Positions 1-8,693 of a DNA stretch of 39,244 bases are shown one piece after another (position 1 is the stretch's first letter; every line of letters starts with the position of its first letter). The stretch is from positions 1 through 39,244 of the forward strand of contig JADFZL010000032.1 in NCBI GenBank assembly GCA_015232575.1, read 5' to 3'. The position numbers and the translations under genes are program-made. A model generated the notes under the pieces. The model ran no database searches, was not told the DNA's origin, and was given only the letters and a program-made list of their open reading frames with translations. Origin of the DNA: Candidatus Rifleibacteriota bacterium. Its GTDB lineage: Bacteria > Muiribacteriota > Ozemobacteria > Ozemobacterales > Ozemobacteraceae.

Positions 1-1
1 C

Positions 2-247
2 GAGGAAATATTTCAAAAAGTAGAAAAGGATAGGCTGAACTATGAAATGCGCGAGAAAGCGCTTTTAGATTATTCTTCTGCATTAGCAAGTGCTGAACAA
101 AGAGGTAAAAATGAAGGCAAAGTTGAAGGCAAAATCGAAGGCAAAATCGAAACGGCCAAAAACCTTCTTTTGATGAATTTGTCATTGGAAGACGTAGCAA
201 AAGCAACTGGTTTGAGCGTTGAGGAAATCAGAAAACTTGGTCGCTGA
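2..247 (+). CDS. Rpn-family PD-(D/E)XK nuclease / putative transposase, C-terminal end (partial)
   Basis: The frame is open from the left edge of the window, so only the last ~81 residues are present and the catalytic domain lies outside. What is visible is a charged helix, a short run of EGK(V/I) repeats caused by a reiterated 12-bp unit (ggcaaaatcgaa), and a C-terminal helix-turn-helix-like tail reading SLEDVAKATGLSVEEIRKL. This tail after an EGKIEGK linker is typical of Rpn (recombination-promoting nuclease, PDDEXK_2) proteins. An ATG at 47 exists but is internal. The function is inferred only from this tail. Confidence 0.7.
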   Translation, partial: EEIFQKVEKDRLNYEMREKALLDYSSALASAEQRGKNEGKVEGKIEGKIETAKNLLLMNLSLEDVAKATGLSVEEIRKLGR

Positions 248-622
248 TGACAGTTTAACCCTTAGCCATACTCTCTGACAGCCATCAAAATTAACGCAGC
301 TTTTCGGTTTCCCCAATTTGTGCAACACGAAATATCCAGTCAGCGAGGCTATCCAGCGCACGTGCAAAATGGTTAACTAAAAGTTAACACGCAAATTCGC
401 CCCCATACTTGGGCTTTCCAATGCCACGTTGTTGAGTAGATATTATTCTATAATAAATCTCTATCTCAATTCAGTTTGTTATATTTCTAAAACAGATTCA
501 TCATCACAGATACTGCATTCCCAAAAAATGTTCCTTATTATTCTTGAGGCGGTAGATTCAATGTGATAAAATTGCTGAACGTGTCAGCTGAGCGAACAAA
601 ATCTATCTGACTGGAATCGGAA
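248..622. other. Intergenic region with gmd promoter and small palindrome
   Basis: This stretch of about 375 bases has no convincing gene; the minus-strand frame at 182-367 has no recognisable product. It contains a 7-bp inverted repeat (gttaact, aaa, agttaac) at 372-388 and a promoter-like pair at 544-572. The rest shows no structure that I can name. Confidence 0.5.
544..572 (+). promoter_or_regulatory. Sigma70-like promoter for gmd
   Basis: A -35 TTGAGG at 544-549 is separated by 17 bases from a -10 TAAAAT at 567-572. The bases TGA directly before the -10 give an extended -10. It lies about 50 bases upstream of the gmd ATG. Confidence 0.5.
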
Positions 623-1609
623 ATGAAGAAAAAAGCTATTGTTACAGGTATTACTGGCCAGGATGGATCTTATCTGGCAGAACTGCTTCTTGAAAAAGGC
701 TATGAGGTCTATGGATTTGTTAAGCGCGTTTCGCTTGAAGACACAAGAAATAAGCTTACAAACATTATGCACATAGTTGATTCAATAACCCTGAACGTTG
801 CAACTCTTGATAATCCGCTGTCACTTGTAAAGCTTTTTCAGAAAATTCAGCCAGACGAATGTTATCACCTGGCGGCTTCCAGCTTTGTAAGTTACTCATT
901 TGATGATGAAATCAGCATTTTGAACAGTAATTTATTATATACTCATTATCTTCTGGCTTCAATAAAGGAGTTTTCTCCTCAATGCAGATTTTATTTCGCT
1001 GGATCCAGTGAAATGTTTGGTGACGCTCCTTACTCGCCGCAGGACGAGAAGACGCCGTTTAACCCGCGTTCCATATATGGAATATCCAAACTTGCCGGTT
1101 ATCATCTGGTGAGAAATTTCCGAAAACAATATGGGCTGTATGCTTCTGCGGGAATCTTGTACAATCACGAATCACCGAGAAGAGGCAGTGAATTTGTCAC
1201 AAGAAAAATAGCTTCAGCGGTTGCCAGAATAAAACACTCTCTTCAGGAAGACCTCTACCTTGGAAACCTTGATGCGCAGAGAGATTGGGGTTATTCACCC
1301 GATTACGTTAAAGCAATGTGGCAAATTCTTCAGATTGATTCACCTGATGACTTCGTTGTCGCAAGTGGAGAGACTCATTCTGTAAGAGATTTTGTAGATC
1401 TGGCATTCAGTTTTGCAGGTCTTGATTATAAGAAATATGTCAAAATAGACGACAGATTGCTGAGGCAATCTGAAAGTGTTGTTTTGTGCGGAAATCCTTC
1501 AAAAATTCAAACACAGCTCAACTGGAAAAGAACAAAGAAATTTCCGGAAATCGTCGAAGAAATGGTTCTCTCTGAACTGAAAAAATATGAAACGGCAGAG
1601 CATAAATAA
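623..1609 (+). CDS. gmd: GDP-mannose 4,6-dehydratase
   Basis: A short-chain dehydrogenase/reductase enzyme of 328 residues that converts GDP-mannose to GDP-4-keto-6-deoxymannose, the precursor of GDP-fucose, rhamnose or perosamine-type sugars. The N-terminal NAD(P)-binding loop TGITGQDGSYLAE (residues 8-20) is the family signature. S129-E130 in GSSEMFG and Y152xxxK156 in IYGISK supply the catalytic residues, and NHESPRRG followed by VTRK is also typical. It is slightly shorter than the usual 340-370 residues. The start ATG at 623 has only a weak GGA before it, but a promoter at 544-572 fits. It converges on a sugar transferase gene only 6 bases away, which suggests a role in surface polysaccharide or protein glycosylation. 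Confidence 0.9.
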   Translation: MKKKAIVTGITGQDGSYLAELLLEKGYEVYGFVKRVSLEDTRNKLTNIMHIVDSITLNVATLDNPLSLVKLFQKIQPDECYHLAASSFVSYSFDDEISILNSNLLYTHYLLASIKEFSPQCRFYFAGSSEMFGDAPYSPQDEKTPFNPRSIYGISKLAGYHLVRNFRKQYGLYASAGILYNHESPRRGSEFVTRKIASAVARIKHSLQEDLYLGNLDAQRDWGYSPDYVKAMWQILQIDSPDDFVVASGETHSVRDFVDLAFSFAGLDYKKYVKIDDRLLRQSESVVLCGNPSKIQTQLNWKRTKKFPEIVEEMVLSELKKYETAEHK

Positions 1610-1615
1610 TTTAAA

Positions 1616-3007
1616 TCATTTGTTGTTTTCCGGGGAAGTTTCGGGTTTGAAGAATACCACCCAGATTGTTTGAAAAATAATCTTTATATCCAGCAGAAAG
1701 CTGTATTGATCAAGATAATACAGATCGTATGCAACTTTATCGGTGAGTCTGAGATAAAACCTTGAATTTACGGCTGCCAGTCCTGTTACGCCAGGTCTGA
1801 CCGACAATCTTCTTCCCTGAAGTTCAATGTGTTTGTCAACAAAAAAAGGCCGTTCGGGTCTCGGGCCTACAACTGACATTTCTCCGATGAAAACAAGGAA
1901 AAATTGTGGAAGTTCGTCTATTCCTGATTTTCTGAGAAACTTGCCAATTCGTGTAGATCTGGGGTCGTCTGCTGTCGCTATTTTCGGGCCACTGTCTTTT
2001 TCTGCGCCAATCTTCATTGAGCGAAATTTGACTACATCAAATTCTTTGCCGTATCTTCCGACTCTTTTCTGTTTGAAAAAAACTGGTCCGGCTGAATCAA
2101 GTTTTATGATGCAGGCTGTCAGAAACATTATCGGACCGGTTATTGTAATTGCAAAAAGTGAAAACGCAATATCGAATCCGCGTTTTAAGAATCTGCTGAA
2201 TTCTCCTATGGGAAGAGCACGAATCGTTTGAAGAGGAAGATCTTCAAGGCTTACAAGTCCGATGTTTCCGGCAGCAGTGCTGGGAACAAAAGAATACCTT
2301 ACTTTGAAGTCGTGAGGCTTTGCGTTTCTGTCATGATAAATTGCCGCCCAGAACTCATCAAGCGAAATCTGCGGGTCAGTGACGATTACTTCGTCTATCT
2401 GCCTGTATACCACTTCAGCTGCCATTTCCTTCTGTTTTTCAGGTTCAAAAATGCCCAGAAGCTTGCATCGGAAACCGCCCCGTCTGTGAAAATGCTTGAT
2501 TATTCTTTTTCCTTCCGTCTCGTTTCCCATTATGAGAACTCTCAGAATCAACGGATGCGGAATAAAAACGGATGTAAGTATTGAACGAATGAAAAATGTT
2601 CCAACAATAGATACGAGTGTTGAAATAAGAAGAATGGGTCGGGGAAAAGTGTGTGCAATTGCTGCAAATGGTCTGTACAAAGAAACCAGTACGCTGAATG
2701 TTATAAAAAGGCAAAGGAAAGTTGCAGCAGTATGAAAAATTATATCCGAAGCTGCTCTAAGCGACCTTATGCGGAAAATATCAAATACCACGCCATATAT
2801 CGCAAAAATACTGAATATCCACGGGCGCAGCTGATAATAAGATGAAAGATAAATGTCCTTATTTGGAATTTTCAACAGCCAAATGTCAAAGACATTTACA
2901 AAAATAAGGTTTATCAGAGTAAGGTCTATTATCAGAAGCGAGAGTGAAAACATCCACTCTGCGCTCTGACGCAGCCTTAACTTGAGCCTTGATCTACTGA
3001 AACTCAT
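1616..3007 (-). CDS. Polyprenyl-phosphate sugar-1-phosphate transferase (WbaP/WcaJ type)
   Basis: A 463-residue polytopic membrane protein that should start a lipid-linked glycan by moving a sugar-1-phosphate from a nucleotide sugar to undecaprenyl phosphate. The first ~150 residues carry about four to five hydrophobic segments. A central Rossmann-like domain (around ILRVLIMGNETEGKRII) follows. The C-terminal catalytic sugar-transferase domain has RGFDIAFSL, GPVFFKQKRVGRYGKEF, KFRSMK, KSGIDELPQ, GEMSVVGPRPERP and VRPGVTGLAAVN. Length and layout match the full-length polyprenyl glycosylphosphotransferase family. The ATG overlaps the stop of the ferritin-like gene by 4 bases (ATGA), so the two are translationally coupled. 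Which sugar it transfers cannot be told from the sequence. Confidence 0.9.
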   Translation of the reverse strand: MSFSRSRLKLRLRQSAEWMFSLSLLIIDLTLINLIFVNVFDIWLLKIPNKDIYLSSYYQLRPWIFSIFAIYGVVFDIFRIRSLRAASDIIFHTAATFLCLFITFSVLVSLYRPFAAIAHTFPRPILLISTLVSIVGTFFIRSILTSVFIPHPLILRVLIMGNETEGKRIIKHFHRRGGFRCKLLGIFEPEKQKEMAAEVVYRQIDEVIVTDPQISLDEFWAAIYHDRNAKPHDFKVRYSFVPSTAAGNIGLVSLEDLPLQTIRALPIGEFSRFLKRGFDIAFSLFAITITGPIMFLTACIIKLDSAGPVFFKQKRVGRYGKEFDVVKFRSMKIGAEKDSGPKIATADDPRSTRIGKFLRKSGIDELPQFFLVFIGEMSVVGPRPERPFFVDKHIELQGRRLSVRPGVTGLAAVNSRFYLRLTDKVAYDLYYLDQYSFLLDIKIIFQTIWVVFFKPETSPENNK

Positions 3008-3501
3008 CTTGGTTGAAACTTAGCCAGCAACATCAACAGCTTGGAGATATGAATTTTTTCCTGCTTAATCATTTCACGGATAAGGCTTACATCCTTTTTA
3101 TCAAGAATGGCGAGATCCAGGATGTCGTTGTAGAAAAGGACGGAGTCTTTTTCAAATGAAATAGCGTGTTTAACAGCCTGTTCTTCAGATTCTATTTCGT
3201 CAAGAATATCATCGACTGAAAGATTGGTCCAGAATACTTTTCCATCTACAAGAGCTTCAAGATACAGCGCTATATCTGGAGATTCGTATATCTCAGGAAT
3301 CTTTATTTCAGTATGGCCAATTTGTTCTTTCAGGGAAATGAAGTCTTTAGCATGCTTTTTTTCTTCTGATGCCAGATATGAAAAAAGACGTGTCAGTTCA
3401 GGGTCGTTTGCCCTTTCTGCCATCTTTGAATAATAATGGTAGCCGTCATTCTCAATTTTTATGGCTATTTCAATCAGTTCATCCGAATTAATATGTCTCA
3501 T
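3004..3501 (-). CDS. Ferritin-like (rubrerythrin-type) di-iron protein
   Basis: A 165-residue all-helical protein with the two-iron ligand pattern of the rubrerythrin/ferritin-like superfamily. The ligands are E17 in KIENDGYHYY, the E47xxH50 motif in ASEEKKH, a glutamate in SFEKDSVLFY and a second ExxH in KQEKIHISKLL. There is no rubredoxin CxxC domain, so it is not a complete rubrerythrin; it may store or sense iron or reduce peroxide. The start is preceded by a clear AAGGAG 7 bases upstream. It lies between a LOG-family gene (38 bases upstream) and the sugar transferase (4-base overlap), so it is part of a three-gene operon. The functional link with polysaccharide synthesis is not obvious. 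Confidence 0.8.
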   Translation of the reverse strand: MRHINSDELIEIAIKIENDGYHYYSKMAERANDPELTRLFSYLASEEKKHAKDFISLKEQIGHTEIKIPEIYESPDIALYLEALVDGKVFWTNLSVDDILDEIESEEQAVKHAISFEKDSVLFYNDILDLAILDKKDVSLIREMIKQEKIHISKLLMLLAKFQPR

Positions 3502-3539
3502 AAACTATCTCCTTGATCTTCAGTTTAATAATCATTCAG

Positions 3540-4091
3540 TTAAATTAGCGCGAGTGCTTCATCTGCGGAATCAGCAAAGTGCATGAGGGAAAGATAATCT
3601 TTCTTGATTGTGCCTTCTGAAATACCTTTATCTATCATTTCAAATACGGGTTTATAATAGTCGTTGATGTTCAGAAGAATAACAGGTTTGTTGTGAATCT
3701 GTAATTGCTTCAGAACGAGAACATCGAAGAGCTCGTCAAGCGTTCCGAGACCACCTGGGAGAATAAAAAAAGCACCAGATTGTTTGACCATTGCTGATTT
3801 TCTGAGTGCCATATCAGGAACTTCAATCAAATTGTCACACAAATTGCTTTTCAGACCACCATTGATCATAAAAGTTGGAATAATGCCGGTTATCTTACCG
3901 CCATTATTGTGTTGAAATTTGGCAACAACGCCCATCAACCCGCAGTCGGTGCCTCCATAGACAAGTTCGAAGCCTTTTGCTGCAATACCTGCCCCAATCT
4001 TTTCGGCGCACAGGACGAATTCAGAAGAAAGTCCGGAGTAAGAGGAACAATAAACGGCAACACATTTTGGATTAATTTCAAATTTTTTCAT
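3540..4091 (-). CDS. LOG-family nucleotide 5'-monophosphate phosphoribohydrolase
   Basis: This 183-residue protein belongs to the TIGR00730/LOG family (formerly called lysine decarboxylase-like). Members cleave nucleoside monophosphates, in plants and some bacteria cytokinin ribosides, to base plus ribose 5-phosphate. The diagnostic PGGLGTLDE loop is at residues 112-120, preceded by the R97xxxM101 motif and by the Rossmann segment YGGTDCGLMG near residue 45. There is no evident ribosome-binding site before the ATG, so the start is the only weak point; the N-terminus VAVYCSS aligns as expected for the family. It is the first gene of the minus-strand operon with the ferritin-like and sugar transferase genes. 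Confidence 0.85.
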   Translation of the reverse strand: MKKFEINPKCVAVYCSSYSGLSSEFVLCAEKIGAGIAAKGFELVYGGTDCGLMGVVAKFQHNNGGKITGIIPTFMINGGLKSNLCDNLIEVPDMALRKSAMVKQSGAFFILPGGLGTLDELFDVLVLKQLQIHNKPVILLNINDYYKPVFEMIDKGISEGTIKKDYLSLMHFADSADEALALI

Positions 4092-4312
4092 GAGTTATAA
4101 TTTATCTTTTTTCTCAAGGAACTTCAAGAGAACTTTCGAATATTTTTGAGATTTGTCTGAAAAAAGGCAGTTTATTTGCATTCTCAAAATTTTTACTTGA
4201 TTTTTTTATAATAAATGTTAGATTGGGTATAGCACAAAAAAAAGTTGAAGAGCTTTTTTTTGTGCTTTTTATCGTTTTCAAAAATACACTTTTGTCAGGG
4301 GTTACGCAGTTT

Positions 4313-7174
4313 ATGATAGCAGGTAATCTTTCCATATATATTAAATCCCTTTTCCTTGAAAGTATTGATTATGTTGTGCAGCTGTTCAGTTTCAGCAATG
4401 AAATTGAGAGCATGGTTGACACGCTTAATCACAAACTCGAAGAACCCATGACAAAAATGGGAAAAGAACTGCTTTCTCACCCCGGCGGATTCACACGGGA
4501 ACTTCATAAAAGACGTCTTAATATTGCTGCTGCATACATAAAACTTGCTCGTGATCACTCTCTTGAAAACACTGACGAAAGACTCTCTGCTCTAAAAATG
4601 CTTATTGATGCCTCTCTTCATGCCAAAGCATTGAATATGCCGCTTAACACGGCGAGAGTTCAAATAAAACTGATGAAACGTGCTGTTAAGTCTATTGGAA
4701 ACAGACGTGAACAGATGGAACTAGTGAGCGATTTCAGCCGGGCATCGTTTGGTCAGGAACAGGTGATCAGGTTCTACCTGAATAAGTTGAACATGGTCGA
4801 AGTTCCAGAGACTGACACGCCGTTAAAAGACCTTGAAATGGGCTGGGATGACCATGTACATGATACTCTTTCCGAGGGAAGGAAAACTCCCACGCAGGTC
4901 CTTCTGGATGCTTTCATCAAGGGATTGTCTGAACTGACGCTTGTTTACTCACACCTTGAACAGAGAGCAATGATTCATGAAGCTATTTCTGCCGGAAAGA
5001 TACTGGGGATAAGGGTTCATATTGGAATTGAATTCAGTATTGGCAAAAGCGGCTCCAGAAGACATTTCATGTTTATTCCCGGAAATTTTGAAGACAGCAA
5101 TTCATTTTTTTCTTACTTCGAGCAGAATGCGGAAGTTTTTACAAAATTTAAAAAAGGCCTGATTACTAATGCGGATAATCGCAGAAAAACAATGGCTGCT
5201 GCTCTCGAAAGGTTCAATCTTCAGCAATTGAGCAGATTAAATGCCGGTTATCAGCCAAACAGTCCGTGCTGGTTTCCGACGCTGACGATTGAAGAGCTTG
5301 ATAATATTGTTGGCACAGGGCAGCCCTCAAGAGTTCATGTTGGTGAACTTCTGTTCCAAAAATTCCATGAAACATTTCACAGAAGAGTTCTTTATCTTAA
5401 AGCAGAGGTACTTGCTGCCCGTGAACGGTTTAAACGCGGTCACTACAGTGAAATGGAACTGAAAAATATTTCCAGCCAGTATGACAGTGTCAGAGATTTC
5501 TATGAAACAATGACACCCGATGCGTTGCTTTCGAGATATATGGATTCCCGTGATGTAATTGATTACGACAGTGTTTTCTGTGAGGAAGAACCTCTTTTAT
5601 CTGATCTCCTTAAGCTGGGAGGCAAAATAGTATTGATCCATCCCCTGGAAATGGGCTTGCAGCCTTCAATTCTTTATGTACTTGAAAATGCACATCTGAT
5701 AACGCATGTCGAAACGCTTAACCTCAGAGACAGTGTTCAGCGCAATCCCAATCAACTTATTATTTTTAATGATTTTATCGCCTCTCTGAACACAGATAAT
5801 TCCGAGACTGTGAGTGAGTTCCTTGAACAATGCGGTTTATCTGACAAAGAAATGATTGTCAAAAAAGCACATAAAAGCATTAAAAATCGCGGAATAATAC
5901 CCATCTGCGGCAGCGATGCTGTCGGACGCGATCCTGCAATTCCGGGAATGGGATTTATAAAAGCTATTGACATTCCACAGTCGGTTTCAGATGAATTCAA
6001 GAAACACCACTTCAAAGTTCCGCATCCTATTGCAAATCTTATTTTGCACGAAGGGAAGAGAATTCACTCTGATGAGCCATCTGAGAACTATGACATAATT
6101 TGCATGGGAAAAATTGGAACCCGTGCAAAAAATCATGTTGGAGACGAAATCACTGTTCCTGAGCCTATTTACCCCGAGCGTTTTCTGACATATCTCAATC
6201 CCACAATAAAAAACTTTGCCCGTATTGGGGTTGGCTTAAGTGCTGCTTATATAGGTTTTTCACAGACTCCTGAATTTTGTGGCGTCATCGGTTTGCGGTT
6301 TGCTGCTTTATGGCTTTGTATAACATTTTTTCGAAATATTCTTGTTGATCTGGTTGCTTCATCCGGGCTTCGGATAAAAACCTGGAGCCATAAGAATATC
6401 AACTTTGATAATGTCGGTCAGTCGCTTTTCTGGACGGGATGGAGCGTTCCAATTTTGAATTTTGTGAAAACCAAATTTGATACTTTGTGGTTTGCTACTC
6501 CGGCAGGAATTTTTTATGAAACTTCAAAATTTTTTATTGTATGTCTTGCAAATGGATTATACATCACTTCACACAACCGTCTGCGTAACTTTGACAGGAA
6601 AGTAATAAGAGCAAATTTTTTCAGAAGTATTTTTGCCTGGCCATTTGCTGTTGCTTTTTCTCCAGTTGGAAATATGCTTAATATTCCAACGATTGTTCAG
6701 GCTAAATTCTGGTCAGACGTTGTTGCCGGATTCGTAGAGGGAAGTGGAAAATTCGCCCAGAGATTTAAGATAAGGATCAGAGATCTGAACGAAGTTTTAC
6801 CTGTACTCTTTTCTTCCAACAGACAGGAAAAAATTATTGCGATGCTGGATCTTCTATATATCTGGTCAAGCATGCCGCGTGGACAGACAGGCCTGCGACA
6901 TATTCTTGTTCCGAAGGTAAGACTCTGGGAGCGAATATTAATGAAGTTGCGTTTGATGAAACGTGAACCACAAAAAGATACCGAAGTCAATCGTAATTAT
7001 TACTTCAGATTGATGGAGCTTTACGGTGACTCAGGAACCCTTGGAATGCTGAATGAATTTATTCTGAAAAATTATTCAGACAAGGAAGCTGTTTTCCTTA
7101 CTGAAATGGCTGGAAAATACCTTGAGCCATTTGTCAGTTGGCTGAGAACACTTAAAAAACATTTTGCTTCTTAA
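4313..7174 (+). CDS. PHP-like phosphoesterase domain fused to a membrane domain
   Basis: A protein of 953 residues if the ATG at 4313 is used; a TTG at 4223 would add 30. A TATAAT at 4207-4212 would place the transcript start almost on that TTG, which favours 4313. After a helical N-terminus, residues ~178-560 show the PHP pattern in order: HVHDTLSEGRKTP (H181, H183), AGKILGIRVHIGIEFS (E240), VLIHPLEMG (H443) and GSDAVGRDP (D535). The usual DH after the second strand is SH (VYSHLE), so metal binding may be altered. Residues ~634-792 hold about five hydrophobic segments; a soluble helical tail of ~160 residues follows. PHP domains are normally cytosolic (DNA polymerase, histidinol phosphatase, nucleases); fusion to a membrane part is unusual. 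No substrate can be named. Confidence 0.6.
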   Translation: MIAGNLSIYIKSLFLESIDYVVQLFSFSNEIESMVDTLNHKLEEPMTKMGKELLSHPGGFTRELHKRRLNIAAAYIKLARDHSLENTDERLSALKMLIDASLHAKALNMPLNTARVQIKLMKRAVKSIGNRREQMELVSDFSRASFGQEQVIRFYLNKLNMVEVPETDTPLKDLEMGWDDHVHDTLSEGRKTPTQVLLDAFIKGLSELTLVYSHLEQRAMIHEAISAGKILGIRVHIGIEFSIGKSGSRRHFMFIPGNFEDSNSFFSYFEQNAEVFTKFKKGLITNADNRRKTMAAALERFNLQQLSRLNAGYQPNSPCWFPTLTIEELDNIVGTGQPSRVHVGELLFQKFHETFHRRVLYLKAEVLAARERFKRGHYSEMELKNISSQYDSVRDFYETMTPDALLSRYMDSRDVIDYDSVFCEEEPLLSDLLKLGGKIVLIHPLEMGLQPSILYVLENAHLITHVETLNLRDSVQRNPNQLIIFNDFIASLNTDNSETVSEFLEQCGLSDKEMIVKKAHKSIKNRGIIPICGSDAVGRDPAIPGMGFIKAIDIPQSVSDEFKKHHFKVPHPIANLILHEGKRIHSDEPSENYDIICMGKIGTRAKNHVGDEITVPEPIYPERFLTYLNPTIKNFARIGVGLSAAYIGFSQTPEFCGVIGLRFAALWLCITFFRNILVDLVASSGLRIKTWSHKNINFDNVGQSLFWTGWSVPILNFVKTKFDTLWFATPAGIFYETSKFFIVCLANGLYITSHNRLRNFDRKVIRANFFRSIFAWPFAVAFSPVGNMLNIPTIVQAKFWSDVVAGFVEGSGKFAQRFKIRIRDLNEVLPVLFSSNRQEKIIAMLDLLYIWSSMPRGQTGLRHILVPKVRLWERILMKLRLMKREPQKDTEVNRNYYFRLMELYGDSGTLGMLNEFILKNYSDKEAVFLTEMAGKYLEPFVSWLRTLKKHFAS

Positions 7175-7195
7175 AGAATTCTTCAAAATCGGCTA

Positions 7196-7224
7196 TTGAC
7201 GATATTCGGAAAATACTTTACAAT
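7196..7224 (+). promoter_or_regulatory. Sigma70-like promoter for the secreted GATase-like gene
   Basis: TTGACG at 7196-7201 and TACAAT at 7219-7224 are separated by exactly 17 bases. Each hexamer differs from consensus at one position. It lies 45 bases upstream of the ATG at 7270. Confidence 0.6.
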
Positions 7225-7269
7225 CAGAAAATAAGCAATATCATGGGAATATATTCAACAGGAGCAAGT

Positions 7270-8355
7270 ATGATTATGTATAAGAGAATAAGTAGAGCTC
7301 AGGTTGGCGTGGTTCTATTGTTGTGTTTGTCGACTTATCTTTCTGCTGCAAACCTTGTACTATTTGATGAAGGTCACGCTCAGACAGCTGGAAATGCTGA
7401 CTGGGTTATCGGCGGTGGATTTTCTGATTTCGCAGATGTATTCAAAAAAATGGGATGCGAAGTCAAGTCGATAACAAAAATGACAAAACAGGACCTTGCA
7501 AATGCAGTAGTTCTTGTGTTGCCGGAACCAAATTCTTATTACACCCCTGAAGAAGAAAAGGTAATCGTAGATTACGTGAATAATGGCGGCGGAATTTTTG
7601 TTATATCCGATCACAATAATTCTGATAGAAACGGCGATGGGGTTGACTCCGTTGGAGTCTTTAATCGTTTTTTGCCAAAACTCGGCATGGAAATTGAGAA
7701 AAAATATTTCTCAGAAGCGCCGGTGAGTGGTGAATATATAAATTCCCCAATTACGAAAGATGTCAAAGCCGTCGGAACCTGGGGCGGAACATCAGTGAAG
7801 TGCCTTTCTGCAAGCGGAATTGCCCATATTAAAGTTAGTGCGAAAAATGGTGGTGGTGCTTATATAGCGACTTTAGAGCTTCCATCGGGTGGAAAAGTAA
7901 TTGCTATGGGTGACAGTTCTCCGTTTGATGACGGAACAGGAAATCCTAAAGATAAGCTGCATGATGGTTTTAATAATCCCAAATGTAATCATGACGCGCT
8001 GGCACGCAATTCAGCTCAATGGTTGCTTTCAAAGAAAAGATCTCTGGCTGGGAATGCGTATTATTCGTTTTTGAAATCAGACTATCTTTTGCTTTCAGAG
8101 GCTGAAAAAATAGCTTCTTCGCTTCCTCCCTCTTATGATGCATCTGACCTGAATAAAGTCAATAACCTCAATGATACTACTGGAATGAAAGATTATCTTG
8201 CTGAGCTGGAAACAAAGATGCTTAACATGATTGATTCCGATCCTTCAATTGCAGAAAAAATACGACTTGACTTTGCAGAAAAATCAGATTCAGCAGCTCT
8301 CCTCAAGAGAGTCCAGGCAAAATTAAACTTCTCATCAATTCATAATCTCCGCTGA
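7270..8355 (+). CDS. Secreted GATase1-like / DUF4350-like protein of unknown function
   Basis: The start at ATG 7270 is chosen because GGAG lies 5 bases upstream; the in-frame ATG at 7243 has no such site. The 361-residue product begins with a signal peptide (MIMYKRISRAQVGVVLLLCL, then a cleavage site near LSAA). The mature part opens with NLVLFDEGHAQ, followed by a strand-helix pattern, the segment VVLVLPEPNSYYTPEEEKVI, then NNGGGIFVISDHNN and GGKVIAMGDSSPFDD. This is the fold pattern of glutamine-amidotransferase-like proteins related to DUF4350/GldG/ThuA, which often lack a catalytic Cys, and none is evident here. The C-terminal ~90 residues are helical. It is probably periplasmic or surface exposed. 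The enzymatic role is unknown. Confidence 0.6.
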   Translation: MIMYKRISRAQVGVVLLLCLSTYLSAANLVLFDEGHAQTAGNADWVIGGGFSDFADVFKKMGCEVKSITKMTKQDLANAVVLVLPEPNSYYTPEEEKVIVDYVNNGGGIFVISDHNNSDRNGDGVDSVGVFNRFLPKLGMEIEKKYFSEAPVSGEYINSPITKDVKAVGTWGGTSVKCLSASGIAHIKVSAKNGGGAYIATLELPSGGKVIAMGDSSPFDDGTGNPKDKLHDGFNNPKCNHDALARNSAQWLLSKKRSLAGNAYYSFLKSDYLLLSEAEKIASSLPPSYDASDLNKVNNLNDTTGMKDYLAELETKMLNMIDSDPSIAEKIRLDFAEKSDSAALLKRVQAKLNFSSIHNLR

Positions 8356-8366
8356 TATTTAAACTA

Positions 8367-8420
8367 AATTATGCCTACGATCTCAATTTTATAAGGCAAA
8401 TTGAGATCGTAGGCATAATT
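8367..8420 (+). terminator. 22-bp perfect hairpin after the secreted GATase-like gene
   Basis: Arms 8367-8388 and 8399-8420 are perfect reverse complements (22 bp) around a 10-base loop. The structure begins 12 bases after the stop at 8355. No T-run follows directly; the nearest is at about 8432. It may act as a terminator or as an mRNA 3'-end stabiliser. Confidence 0.6.
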
Positions 8421-8472
8421 CAAAATAATACTTTTTTGAGATTGCATCCTTTAAAAAGTAGTTGAAAAAAAT

Positions 8473-8525
8473 ATGTGTGTAAACAAAAAACAGGCGATTT
8501 TTGCCTGTTTTTTGTTTACACACAT
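8473..8525. terminator. Bidirectional rho-independent terminator
   Basis: A 23-bp perfect inverted repeat (8473-8495 and 8503-8525) has a 7-base loop. The GC-rich core caggc/gcctg is flanked by an A-tract on one side and a T-tract on the other. It can therefore terminate the plus-strand gene and the minus-strand tRNA from either side. Confidence 0.8.
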
Positions 8526-8540
8526 TTCTGATGATTGATA

Positions 8541-8611
8541 CAGGGACGCCAGGATTCGAACCTGGGATGCTTGCTCCAAAGGCAAGTGTCTTACCACTTG
8601 ACGACGTCCCT
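8541..8611 (-). tRNA. tRNA-Gln (anticodon TTG)
   Basis: On the minus strand a 71-base cloverleaf folds with a 7-bp acceptor stem (AGGGACG/CGTCCCT) and a 3-bp D stem (GTC/GAC). It also has a 5-bp anticodon stem (CTTGC/GCAAG) with loop CTTTGGA, a 4-base variable loop and a T arm CCAGG-TTCGAAT-CCTGG. The anticodon is TTG, which reads CAA/CAG. The CCA end is not encoded. The bidirectional terminator lies directly downstream. Confidence 0.93.
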
Positions 8612-8693
8612 ATTTGCTAATTCCAGATAATTTATAACACATCTTTTATGAATTATCAACTATTTTGTGCTTTTTTCGATGTATCGAAAAAAG

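Noticed and set aside
182..367. Minus-strand frame of 61 codons after the Rpn tail
   Set aside because: It overlaps the Rpn-like reading, lacks a ribosome-binding site and shows no recognisable domain.
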